From contig NZ_JAGDEL010000038.1 of the NCBI RefSeq assembly GCF_017497975.1, positions 1-41,038 on the forward strand: DNA of 41,038 bases, given 5' to 3'. Positions 33,254-41,038 of this stretch are shown here, one piece after another (position 1 is the stretch's first letter; the number at the start of each line of letters is the position of its first letter). Both the position numbers and the translations under genes were made by a program. The stretch is from Metabacillus bambusae (GTDB taxonomy: Bacteria > Bacillota > Bacilli > Bacillales > Bacillaceae). A model generated the notes under the pieces. The model ran no database searches and had not been told where the DNA came from. It saw nothing but the letters and a program-made list of their open reading frames with translations.

Positions 33254-35138
33254 AAATGTCATTCGAAATAAACGTACCTATGCTGCCTATTTTTTAAGTA
33301 GTGCTTTCTCAGTTATGATCTTTTTTGTCTATGCACTCTTCATTTTTCATCCTGACATCCAGAAAGGGGTTACCAATTCTGTTGCTGTTCAATTGATGAC
33401 AGCAGCTGAATTTATAATGTACTTTTTTTCCTTCTTTTTTGTCTTTTATTCTGTAGGGACTTTTTTAAAAACAAGAAAACGTGAATTTGGAATTTTAATG
33501 ATGCATGGAATGACTAAAAGGCAACTTAATTGGCTCGTATTTTTAGAAAACATGCTTATTGGTATAGGGGCAATTATAGTAGGAATCGGCTCAGGATTAA
33601 TAATTGGTAAACTGTTTTTAATGATCAGTTCTGTAATGCTAAATATTAAGTTGCTTTCCTTTCATTTATCCTATCAAGCATTAATTTTAACAATAGTCGC
33701 TTTTTTGTTGCTATTTCTGTGCATCTCTCTCTTTACAACGATTCTTGTTCGGACAAATAAGTTAATCGATTTATTCCAAGCAGGACAAAAACCAAAAAAG
33801 GAATTGAAGGTTTCTTCGTTCCTGTCGTTCGGAGCAGCAGTTCTTCTTTTTGCTAGTTATTATTTATCCGCTACGGCGACAATGGAGTCATTGTTATATC
33901 GAATGCTTCCTGTTATAGGCATGACAATTGTTGGAACGTATTTTTTCTACACACAGTTATCTGTGTTTATTATTAAATGGTTCCAGAAAAGGAAAGGAAT
34001 ATTCAGGAAGAAAACAAATATGATCACCATTTCTAACTTAGCGTACCGGATGAAGGATAATGCTAGAATGTTTTTTATGGTAACAATTGTTTCAACGGTG
34101 GCTTTTTGTGCGGTGGGAACATTAGCATCGATGAATGTGATTAATAAACAATTTGAAGTGGATTATCCGGCAGCCATCAGCTATGTAGAAAAAGATGGGC
34201 AACTAGCTCACCAACAAAATTTACAAAAAATCGAAACAGAATTAAATGAAAACAAGTTTACTTATTCAACGTTACAATTTCCGATTATCTACGTTGAGGT
34301 TGTTTCAGCGTCTGATCGAACTACACTTGAAAAGCTTCCTGTGATTTCATTTTCTGATTATAAAAAGGTAGCTTTATTGGCAGGATTTAAATTCCATGAG
34401 AAGCCACCAGCAGATAATAAAGTATTAGGAATGACGACACATCGTTTTGAAAATGACATTGGCCATTATACCTATACATTAGGACAAAACAACATAAAGG
34501 TGCAAAGAAACGATTTCACAGAACATGTCGTTATTCCGAGGGAACTTGTTGAAAATGAAGGTCTTATCGTAAATGATGAACTATATAGAAAATTAATAGG
34601 AAACGAAAAGAAAGAATTATTTACTGGTTACTTTATAAAAGATTACAAGGATACAAATGGTATGCTTGAGAGATTCGTAAATGAAGGTAAGGTCATGTAT
34701 GAAGAAAACATGTCATATGCGATGACTGTTAGTGGAACGTTACTTTATAAACAAATGAGCTTGTTTAACATGATGTTATTTATTGCTTTATTAATTGGAG
34801 CAGTCTTCTTCATAGCTGCAGGAAGCTTCTTATACTTCCGTTTATATGCAGATATGGATTATGATGTACGACAATATTTGACGATTATGCGAGTAGGGCT
34901 AACTGATCAAGAGTTAACTAAAATTGTCACACAACAACTACTTTTATTATTTTTTATCCCTATTATTGTCGCAGCTATTCACAGTATTTTTGCTTTTAGA
35001 GCTCTACAAAGCTATTTCACTTTATCTATTGCAAATGAAACAATTGTTGTACTTGTTTGTTTCTTTCTCGCGCAGCTTATTTATTTTTTCTTTATCCGAA
35101 AAATGTATGTAAGAAAGTTGAAAAAATCCTTGATTTGA
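33228..35138 (+). CDS. bceB: BceB-like ABC transporter permease
   Basis: A 636-residue permease with ten predicted membrane helices. A large extracellular domain of about 200 residues (roughly 300-510) lies between helices 7 and 8, and an FtsX-like region (FAYRNVIRNKRTYAAYFLSS, YFFSFFFVFYSVGTFLKTRKREFGIL) lies at the amino end. This layout is specific to BceB/PsdB-type transporters that free undecaprenyl-pyrophosphate lipids from peptide antibiotics and signal to BceS. GGGGGAAA precedes the ATG. DedA and UppP genes follow at 22 bp and then 3 bp, likely in the same transcript. Confidence 0.92.
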   Translation: MTFPQFAYRNVIRNKRTYAAYFLSSAFSVMIFFVYALFIFHPDIQKGVTNSVAVQLMTAAEFIMYFFSFFFVFYSVGTFLKTRKREFGILMMHGMTKRQLNWLVFLENMLIGIGAIIVGIGSGLIIGKLFLMISSVMLNIKLLSFHLSYQALILTIVAFLLLFLCISLFTTILVRTNKLIDLFQAGQKPKKELKVSSFLSFGAAVLLFASYYLSATATMESLLYRMLPVIGMTIVGTYFFYTQLSVFIIKWFQKRKGIFRKKTNMITISNLAYRMKDNARMFFMVTIVSTVAFCAVGTLASMNVINKQFEVDYPAAISYVEKDGQLAHQQNLQKIETELNENKFTYSTLQFPIIYVEVVSASDRTTLEKLPVISFSDYKKVALLAGFKFHEKPPADNKVLGMTTHRFENDIGHYTYTLGQNNIKVQRNDFTEHVVIPRELVENEGLIVNDELYRKLIGNEKKELFTGYFIKDYKDTNGMLERFVNEGKVMYEENMSYAMTVSGTLLYKQMSLFNMMLFIALLIGAVFFIAAGSFLYFRLYADMDYDVRQYLTIMRVGLTDQELTKIVTQQLLLLFFIPIIVAAIHSIFAFRALQSYFTLSIANETIVVLVCFFLAQLIYFFFIRKMYVRKLKKSLI

Positions 35139-35160
35139 TCAACCACTATAGGAGGTTAAA

Positions 35161-35778
35161 ATGGAAAACTGGATTACAGATATTATTGAACAATTTGGCT
35201 ATATGGGCATCTTTCTTATGATTGCTTTAGAAAATGTATTTCCTCCGATTCCATCTGAAGTTATACTTACATTCGGGGGAATGTCGACGAACTTTACAAA
35301 TTTATCAATACCAGGGGTCGTTTTGTCTGCAACAGCTGGTTCACTTGTTGGGGCAGCTATCCTGTATAAGATTGGTAATCTACTGGATGTAGAGAGACTT
35401 GAAAAAATTGTAGATCGGTGGGGACATATTCTTCGAGTGAAAAAGAAAGATATCCATAGAGCGGATCACTGGTTTGATAAATATGGGTACTGGACAGTGC
35501 TTGTTTGTAGGATCATTCCATTAATAAGAAGTCTTATTTCGATTCCAGCTGGAATGTCACGTTTAAACTTTTGGTTGTTTCTTCTCTTTACTACAATTGG
35601 TACATTAGTATGGAATATCATTTTAGTTTCAGTTGGTGCTAAATTTGGAGAGTCATGGGAAGAAATCGTTCATTTTATGGACATTTACTCAAATATCATT
35701 TATGTTTTGATAGGGGTTGGGATGATTGTGGCCCTGCTACTATTTATAAAAAAAAGAAATACTTATAAGGGAGAATAA
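35161..35778 (+). CDS. DedA-family membrane protein
   Basis: A 205-residue DedA/SNARE-associated (VTT-domain) protein with about five membrane segments. It has the conserved ENVFPPIPSEVILTFGG and CRIIPLIRSLISIPAGMSRL stretches, including the acidic and arginine residues typical of active members. Members in Bacillus and Staphylococcus have been shown to return undecaprenyl phosphate across the membrane (UptA). AGGAGG precedes the ATG. The gene is wedged between bceB and uppP, which strongly favours a lipid-carrier recycling role here (inference from context). Confidence 0.9.
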   Translation: MENWITDIIEQFGYMGIFLMIALENVFPPIPSEVILTFGGMSTNFTNLSIPGVVLSATAGSLVGAAILYKIGNLLDVERLEKIVDRWGHILRVKKKDIHRADHWFDKYGYWTVLVCRIIPLIRSLISIPAGMSRLNFWLFLLFTTIGTLVWNIILVSVGAKFGESWEEIVHFMDIYSNIIYVLIGVGMIVALLLFIKKRNTYKGE

Positions 35779-35781
35779 TTT

Positions 35782-36612
35782 ATGGATTTTCTAACACTTT
35801 TAAAAGCAGTCATCCTAGGATTAGTAGAAGGATTGACGGAATTTGCGCCAGTTTCTTCAACAGGTCATATGATTATTGTTGATGATATGTGGTTACAGTC
35901 AGAAGAGTTTTTGACGAAATATGTAGCAAATACATTTAAAATTGTAATTCAACTTGGTTCGATATTAGCTGTTGTTGTTGTCTTTAGGGATCGATTTATT
36001 GATTTACTAGGATTAGGACGTATAAACAAAAAATCAGGTTCAAATCAAAATCGTCTTAAGCTTACACAGGTTATCGTAGGTTTGATTCCAGCAGGTGTAT
36101 TAGGCGTACTTTTCGAGGATTATATTGATGAACATTTATTTTCAATCGAAACAGTATTAGTAGGTTTAGTGGTGGGGGCAATTTTAATGATTTTAGCAGA
36201 TATATTTGGTCCAAAGCAACCTAAGATTGAAACAGTTGACCAAATCACTTATAAACAAGCGCTCTCCGTTGGATTCATCCAATGCTTATCGCTTTGGCCA
36301 GGGTTCTCTAGATCAGGTTCAACCATTTCAGGCGGGGTTTTATTAGGAATGAGTCATCGCGCAGCTGCTGATTTTACATTTATTATGGCAGTTCCAATTA
36401 TGGCTGGTGCAAGTGGTATATCATTGTTGAAAAACTGGCAGTACTTTACGCTTGATGCAATGCCATTTTTCATCGCTGGGTTCATTAGTGCGTTTGTGTT
36501 TGCGTTAATTTCTATCCGCTTTTTCCTGAAGCTGATTAACAAAATTAAGCTTGTTCCATTCGCAATTTACCGAATTGTATTAGTGTTTGTTATTTATATC
36601 GTTTATTTTTAA
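35782..36612 (+). CDS. uppP: Undecaprenyl-diphosphatase UppP (BacA family)
   Basis: A 276-residue polytopic phosphatase that converts undecaprenyl pyrophosphate to the monophosphate carrier. The BacA signatures are GLTEFAPVSSTGHMIIVDD (catalytic Glu and the P-S-S-T-G-H loop) and GFSRSGSTISGGVLLGM (Arg/Ser motif). It starts 3 bp after the DedA gene, with AAGGGAG at the ribosome site. In the bce block it would both restore carrier lipid and lower the bacitracin target. A terminator at 36618-36659 closes the operon. Confidence 0.96.
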   Translation: MDFLTLLKAVILGLVEGLTEFAPVSSTGHMIIVDDMWLQSEEFLTKYVANTFKIVIQLGSILAVVVVFRDRFIDLLGLGRINKKSGSNQNRLKLTQVIVGLIPAGVLGVLFEDYIDEHLFSIETVLVGLVVGAILMILADIFGPKQPKIETVDQITYKQALSVGFIQCLSLWPGFSRSGSTISGGVLLGMSHRAAADFTFIMAVPIMAGASGISLLKNWQYFTLDAMPFFIAGFISAFVFALISIRFFLKLINKIKLVPFAIYRIVLVFVIYIVYF

Positions 36613-36617
36613 TGTCT

Positions 36618-36659
36618 AAAGGCTAAGTTTTGCGCAAACATTGTGCTTTCTTAGCCTTT
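36618..36659 (+). terminator. Terminator of the bceAB-dedA-uppP operon
   Basis: AAAGGCTAAG and CTTAGCCTTT pair perfectly over 10 bp around a loop that can itself fold (TTGCGCAAA). A T-rich tail follows. Confidence 0.75.
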
Positions 36660-36696
36660 AATTCTTTTGTAAGAAAAATCATCATGGGAGGGGAAA

Positions 36697-37419
36697 ATGA
36701 AGAAAAGCATAATAGGTACCATCATTGTCTTTGGAATACTCATTGGATTGGGCTATTGCTTTTTGCAAGTAATAAACTCGACAAGCTATCAATTGTTTGG
36801 TGAAATTGTAAATAAGGTAGACACAAATGAGAAGGTTGTTGCTTTAACATTTGATGATGGACCAACAGATAAAACAAATGACATATTGGAAATACTCGAT
36901 AAAAATGAGATAAAGGCTACCTTTTTCTTAACTGGAAGTGAAATTGAAGAAAATTTCGTAGAGGCTCAGAAAATTGTAAAAGCAGGACATGAAGTCGGAA
37001 ATCATACGTATTCCCATCAAAGAATGGTATTCAAATCACCATCCTTTGTTAAAGAAGAAATAGAAAAGACGGATAAACTGATTAGGGAAGCGGGGTATCA
37101 AGGAGAGATTCTATTTAGACCACCTTATGGGAAAAAGTTCATCTTTCTACCAAAATACCTAGCAGAACATAATCGACCCTCAATCGTATGGAATATAGCG
37201 CCAGAAACGGATGAAAATATTGGAGCTGATTCTGAAAAAATCATTGATCATGTTCGTTCCAATGTGGAAAATGGCTCAATTATCTTATTACATATTATGT
37301 ATGAAAGTCGAAAAGAATCACTGGTAGCAGTTGAGGGGATTATCAAAGAGTTACATGAACAGGGGTATGAATTTAAAACGGTAACTGAACTCCTAGAATA
37401 TGAGGGGTTAAGTAATTAG
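36697..37419 (+). CDS. Membrane-anchored polysaccharide deacetylase
   Basis: A 240-residue NodB-homology deacetylase with an amino-terminal anchor or signal (residues 4-26). Catalytic and metal motifs are TFDDGP (Asp53, Asp54), HEVGNHTYSH (His103, His107), FRPPYGKK and ILLHIM. It should remove acetyl groups from peptidoglycan or a related polymer at the cell surface. GGAGGGG precedes the ATG. It follows uppP but is separated by a terminator, so it has its own transcript. Confidence 0.92.
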   Translation: MKKSIIGTIIVFGILIGLGYCFLQVINSTSYQLFGEIVNKVDTNEKVVALTFDDGPTDKTNDILEILDKNEIKATFFLTGSEIEENFVEAQKIVKAGHEVGNHTYSHQRMVFKSPSFVKEEIEKTDKLIREAGYQGEILFRPPYGKKFIFLPKYLAEHNRPSIVWNIAPETDENIGADSEKIIDHVRSNVENGSIILLHIMYESRKESLVAVEGIIKELHEQGYEFKTVTELLEYEGLSN

Positions 37420-37456
37420 TAGTTAAGATTAATGTAAAAAAGTGAAGCCTCTTTCT

Positions 37457-37487
37457 AAACAGTCTTGCTGAATTGGTGGGGCTGTTT
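37457..37487 (+). terminator. Terminator-like hairpin after the deacetylase gene
   Basis: AAACAGTC and GGCTGTTT pair over 8 bp (one G-U) with a 15-nt loop. The tail is only weakly T-rich. Confidence 0.45.
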
Positions 37488-37617
37488 GTATTTAGAACGA
37501 GGATGTTTTAACGATGATTGTTGTTTTCGCTTGGATCGAGCTTTCAGAGGAGTTAAGCATTTTTTTAGGTGGATTTAATTGTTAATTGTAGGTAAATAAA
37601 TGAAACATAGTAGAAGG

Positions 37618-37652
37618 TTACACGTATACACAAGTATAGAAAGGACGTGTAA
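37618..37652 (+). promoter_or_regulatory. Inverted repeat spanning the AIM24 gene ribosome site
   Basis: TTACACGT (37618-37625) is the exact reverse complement of ACGTGTAA (37645-37652). The second arm directly follows AAGG (37641-37644) and ends 3 nt before the TTG start codon. In RNA this would form a stem that could hide the ribosome site; in DNA it could be an operator. Confidence 0.5.
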
Positions 37653-37655
37653 GCA

Positions 37656-38348
37656 TTGACTAAATATTCAATTGATCAATTTATTAAACAAACCGAACAA
37701 GAGGATAAAGGTGAAGGATTGTTTGAATTAGAGAGTCCTCGTATTCTCGAAGTGAACCTGGAAAGTCAAGTTTGGGCTAAAGCTGGATCGATGATCGCGT
37801 ATAATGGAAGAATTAAATTTGAACGTGAAGGTATTTTAGAGCATGGCCTAGGAAAATCATTTAAAAAGGCGCTTACTGGTGAAGGTACCTCTTTAATGAA
37901 AGCAACTGGATCAGGGAAGTTATATCTTGCGGATGAAGGAAAAAAAGTGATTATACTTCAATTACAAAACGATGTAATCTTTGTGAACGGTAATGATCTA
38001 CTCGCATTCGAACAAAGCATACAATGGGATATTAAACTTATGAAACGTATTGCAGGTATGATGGCTGGTGGCTTGTTCAATGTCCGATGTGAGGGAACAG
38101 GGATGGTCGCTATTACCTCCCATTATGAGCCGCTCACTTTAAAGGTAACACCAGGAAGACCTGTTATCACTGATCCGAATGCGACGGTGGCATGGTCAGG
38201 GAATTTACAACCTGAATTTCAAACAGATATCACGTTAAAAACATTTTTTGGACGGGGAAGCGGTGAATCGATTCAAATGAAATTTGAGGGGGATGGCTTT
38301 GTTGTTGTTCAGCCTTATGAAGAGGTTTACATGAATCCGAATAGGTAA
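37656..38348 (+). CDS. AIM24-family protein
   Basis: A 230-residue AIM24 (TrpR-like beta-roll) protein. Typical stretches are LEVNLESQVWAKAGSMIAYN, GLGKSFKKALTGEGTSLMKA and FFGRGSGESIQMKFEGDGF followed by VVVQPYE at the end. The family is soluble and widespread in bacteria; its function in bacteria is not established. The start is TTG, with AAGGACGTG upstream, and it lies just behind an inverted repeat. It stands alone. Confidence 0.9.
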   Translation: MTKYSIDQFIKQTEQEDKGEGLFELESPRILEVNLESQVWAKAGSMIAYNGRIKFEREGILEHGLGKSFKKALTGEGTSLMKATGSGKLYLADEGKKVIILQLQNDVIFVNGNDLLAFEQSIQWDIKLMKRIAGMMAGGLFNVRCEGTGMVAITSHYEPLTLKVTPGRPVITDPNATVAWSGNLQPEFQTDITLKTFFGRGSGESIQMKFEGDGFVVVQPYEEVYMNPNR

Positions 38349-38830
38349 AATCTTAAAAAGCAATGGATGGGTCACTTAAGAAATGATTATCGTTAGACTG
38401 ACAATATTATTATCTTGACTTTTGTTGAGCATATTGATTAGTATAGAGTTATTAAAAGCGGAAGGGTGTAGTAAGTACATGATTTTATAATCCTATTTTC
38501 AAGAAAAACATTCGTTATAAGTTGTATTGGTGTTTTTTGAATGGGATAATCTGTACTTTTTAAGGTCGATAATAACCCTTAATGCGGAATAAGATTTTAA
38601 GTGCTCTTTTCCTGTTCAGAAAATCAATCTGTTTTGGCGATATCTTTTCTGGATAGGATTAGTAGTGTGCATATATAGACAAAATGAAATTTATTTTTTA
38701 TTTCTTTTGATGTATGACATTGCCTCCTGTTCAGATTTGGATGGGAGGTTTTTTATGTTTCTTTTGAAGTATATTAATCAAAGATCATATCCCGGATTAG
38801 AATTCATTATAGAAAGAGAGGCTGTCACAC
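38349..38830 (+). promoter_or_regulatory. Leader region of the MFS efflux gene
   Basis: A possible promoter has TTGACT at 38415-38420 and TAGTAT at 38439-38444 (18-nt spacer). GGAAGGGTG at 38460-38468 precedes a very short frame ATG-ATT-TTA-TAA at 38479. CCTCCT (38723-38728) and GGGAGG (38743-38748) form a hairpin followed by six T, about 80 bp before the efflux gene start. The long leader with a terminator-like hairpin could be an attenuator. No other gene is convincing here. Confidence 0.4.
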
Positions 38831-40039
38831 ATGTCAGCAGAACAAAGGAAAAAGATGATCATATTAATGATTAACATGTTTATTGCGATAGGAAGTTTCG
38901 GTATTATAATCCCGATCTTACCAGCATATTTAGAGTCAATTAATCAAGGGGGAACAGCTGCGGGGCTTATGATTGCTATTTTTGCAGGAGCTCAACTGAT
39001 CTTTTCTCCAATTGCTGGTAAATGGGCTGATCAATATGGCCGTAGAAAGATGATAATATACGGGCTAATAGGTTTAACGTTATCAATGTTTGTTTTTTAT
39101 GCGGTAAATTCTATTTGGTTGTTATATGCTTCTCGTGTTATTGGAGGAATTGGAGCAGCCTTACTAATACCAGCGATTTTTGCCTATGTAGCAGATATAA
39201 CGACGATGGAGCAACGTGCTAAAGGTAATAGCTTAGTATCTGCAGCAATGTCACTAGGGATCGTAGTTGGACCCGGGATTGGTGGGTTCTTAGCGGATTT
39301 TGGATTAAAAATCCCATTTTTAGTTTCTGCAATTGTTTCACTTTTTGCAGTGGCATTCTCTGTTCTTGTTCTGAAGGAAAGTGAAATACAAAAAACTACT
39401 ACAAAGGCTAATTTACCAAAGGATGACGAATCAATGGCAAGAAAAATAGTTCGATCTGTTAAGATGCCATTCTTCATTCCGCTTATTATTACCCTCGTGA
39501 TGAGTTTTGGCTTAATGGCATATGAATCAGTTATAGGTCTCTTTGTTGATAACCAGTTCGGGGCAACTCCACAAGAGATTGCACTTATGATTACGTCAAC
39601 AGGTATTGTTAGTGTCATCGTGCAACTTTTTGTTGTAGATCGAATTGTACGTCGTTTTGGAGAAGGTAATGTGCTAAATATCTTTTTAGGAGTAGCCGCT
39701 GTTGGCTTTCTTCTTTCGCTCTTTGCTACAAGTTATGGATTTTTCTTTGGAATCTCATTATTAATATTCCTTGCAACGTCCATACTTCGTCCGGTTTTGA
39801 ATACCCTTATCTCGAAAATGGCAGGGAACGAGCAGGGGTTCGCTATGGGAATGAATAATGCCTATATGAGTATCGGAAATGTGTTAGGACCAACATTAGC
39901 GGGGATGTTATATGATGTTCAAATAACCTACCCGTTCATTTTAGGGCTTATCCTTTTAGTTGTAACACTATCAATTGCAATGGTCTGGCAAAAACGCCTA
40001 TTAAAGCAAAATATGCAGATTAAACCAGAAAGAGTGTAG
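38831..40039 (+). CDS. MFS drug efflux transporter, Bmr/NorA-like
   Basis: A 402-residue transporter of the DHA1 drug:proton antiporter group with twelve predicted helices. It has IIIPILPAYLESINQGGTAA in helix 1, motif A GKWADQYGRRKMII in loop 2-3, motif B-like SRVIGGIGAALLIPAIFAYV, and motif C ALSLGIVVGPGIGG-like sequence in helix 5. These point to multidrug export. AGAGAGG lies about 11 nt before the ATG, a rather distant site. The gene is preceded by a 480-bp leader with a terminator-like hairpin, consistent with induced expression. Confidence 0.92.
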   Translation: MSAEQRKKMIILMINMFIAIGSFGIIIPILPAYLESINQGGTAAGLMIAIFAGAQLIFSPIAGKWADQYGRRKMIIYGLIGLTLSMFVFYAVNSIWLLYASRVIGGIGAALLIPAIFAYVADITTMEQRAKGNSLVSAAMSLGIVVGPGIGGFLADFGLKIPFLVSAIVSLFAVAFSVLVLKESEIQKTTTKANLPKDDESMARKIVRSVKMPFFIPLIITLVMSFGLMAYESVIGLFVDNQFGATPQEIALMITSTGIVSVIVQLFVVDRIVRRFGEGNVLNIFLGVAAVGFLLSLFATSYGFFFGISLLIFLATSILRPVLNTLISKMAGNEQGFAMGMNNAYMSIGNVLGPTLAGMLYDVQITYPFILGLILLVVTLSIAMVWQKRLLKQNMQIKPERV

Positions 40040-40245
40040 AAATACTTATATTATAGAAGAAACTCGTAAATTAGTAGATATTATTTACAAAAGTGGTATG
40101 CATATAAAAAGTCATTCTAATTTCATTTAAATACACTTTAAATCATTTCCGATAAGGAGGGTCTATACAAGACTCTTCTTATTTTGTATAGAAAGATAAT
40201 TACCAACAGCTAATAAATATCGATTGCAAAGGTGTTAATTATTTT
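40040..40245. other. Intergenic region
   Basis: No gene is visible. TCTATACAA (40162-40170) is inverted as TTGTATAGA (40184-40192), an AT-rich hairpin with a short T-run in its loop. It may act as a weak terminator for the MFS gene. Confidence 0.35.
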
Positions 40246-40374
40246 GGCTCTGTTAAAATGGGGAGTTGATGTCCGCTACAGATGTTCGCTTTCCGTAGGC
40301 AGTCCGGAGTTCCCCGCAGAGAGGAGTCTTAATATCCGTTTCAATCGACAAATTGCTAAAATCAACAGTGAGCT
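40246..40374. repeat. Degenerate Bacillaceae-type intergenic repeat
   Basis: A GC-richer segment with gttcgctttccgtaggcag and ggagttccccgcagagagg is bounded by GGCTCTGTT and AACAGTGAGC, which are imperfect inverse copies. The overall form resembles the MITE-like elements elsewhere in this window, but the sequence is different. It is likely another family of small mobile repeat. Confidence 0.45.
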
Positions 40375-40404
40375 TTATCAAAATCATTATTTTATATTTA
40401 TTTG

Positions 40405-40433
40405 TTGACTTTAATTTGATTCTGTTATATTAT
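40405..40433 (+). promoter_or_regulatory. rrn promoter P1
   Basis: TTGACT (40405-40410), a 17-nt spacer and TATTAT (40428-40433) upstream of the 16S gene. Confidence 0.65.
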
Positions 40434-40488
40434 TAAATTCCTGTCGAATTGATAGGCAAATGTCTTCCAAAGTGATTAAAAAAATGTA

Positions 40489-40517
40489 TTGACTTTATAT
40501 TTTAAATTTGATATATT
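40489..40517 (+). promoter_or_regulatory. rrn promoter P2
   Basis: TTGACT (40489-40494), a 17-nt spacer and TATATT (40512-40517). The P1/P2 tandem is typical of Bacillus rrn operons. An A-rich tract and the antitermination-type sequence TCTTTGAAAACTAAACAAAA (about 40558) lie downstream in the leader. Confidence 0.78.
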
Positions 40518-40643
40518 ATAAAAGTCGCTTCTGAGTGGAATGACACAAACAAATGATCTTTGAAAACTAAACAAAACCAAGCGTGCCAACGTTAATTTTT
40601 AATTAACAAAACAACGTACTATATAGTACAAAAAAGCTAAGGA

Positions 40644-40686
40644 ACTTCTGCTAAGTTCTGTCACATCCTGTGACGAACGCAGAAGT
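40644..40686 (+). other. Hairpin in the rrn leader
   Basis: ACTTCTGC pairs with GCAGAAGT, and GTTC plus GTCACA pair with TGTGAC plus GAAC inside it, giving a long stem that ends 24 nt before 16S. It has no T-run and is probably a processing or folding element of the leader. Confidence 0.6.
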
Positions 40687-40710
40687 CAGCAACACGAGCT
40701 AGTCAAACAC

Positions 40711-41038
<328 letters not shown>

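Noticed and set aside
38665-38874. 69-codon open frame upstream of the efflux gene
   Set aside because: It spans the terminator-like hairpin and overlaps the start of the MFS gene in another frame; no ribosome site.
39184-39618. 144-codon frame opposite the efflux gene
   Set aside because: Antisense shadow of the MFS coding sequence.

Overview
The window is from a spore-forming member of the Bacillaceae (Bacillus sensu lato). The evidence is a low-GC sequence with strong Shine-Dalgarno sites and frequent TTG/GTG starts, a GerA-type spore germinant receptor locus, an Mhq quinone-resistance cluster with the Bacillus-type MhqR operator, a BceRS-BceAB bacitracin-type module, and a Bacillus-like 16S rRNA 5' end that runs off the right edge. 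I cannot resolve the genus from the first ~330 nt of 16S.

Layout. (1) 0.2-2.1 kb: a LysR regulator divergent from a LysE-family exporter, sharing a 10-bp inverted repeat, then a decayed copy of a MITE-like repeat. (2) 2.2-9.5 kb: a spore germination locus with one A subunit, one C lipoprotein, three B permeases (one divergent) and two small two-helix D subunits; a C-subunit tail fossil lies between A and the first D gene. (3) 9.5-10.4 kb: a graveyard of coding remnants, including the tail of an AraC-type regulator. (4) 10.4-12.3 kb: a leftward pair of YibE/F-family membrane proteins. (5) 12.5-17.9 kb: a quinone/electrophile resistance cluster (mhqR, DoxX, two VOC ring-cleaving dioxygenases, a flavin reductase, an MhqD-type hydrolase). 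Here mhqR-doxX is bracketed by two inverted copies of a 221-222 bp element with terminal inverted repeats and 6-bp target duplications. (6) 18.3-23.1 kb: a GltB-like FMN protein, an AlsS-type acetolactate synthase and an aldehyde dehydrogenase, convergent with a glutamate dehydrogenase. (7) 24.6-25.5 kb: a degraded stretch with a 20-bp tandem repeat and a broken nucleotidyltransferase substrate-binding (HI0074-type) gene. (8) 25.6-30.4 kb: an MFS transporter, a DeoR regulator plus PHP-type phosphatase, and a Tat-exported metallophosphoesterase. (9) 30.6-36.7 kb: BceR-BceS, BceA-BceB, a DedA protein and UppP, a coherent undecaprenyl-phosphate/cell-envelope defence block with a BceR box in front of bceA. 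(10) 36.7-40.0 kb: a polysaccharide deacetylase, an AIM24 protein behind a possible RBS-masking hairpin, and a Bmr/NorA-like MFS efflux pump with a terminator-like hairpin in its leader. (11) 40.2-41.0 kb: two rrn promoters, leader and the start of 16S rRNA.

Most genes belong to known families. The parts most worth a second look are the rearranged germination operon, the transposing MITE-like element that splits the mhq cluster, the joining of DedA and UppP to a Bce module, and several candidate RNA switches or operators. I did not find a convincing wholly new multi-gene system.
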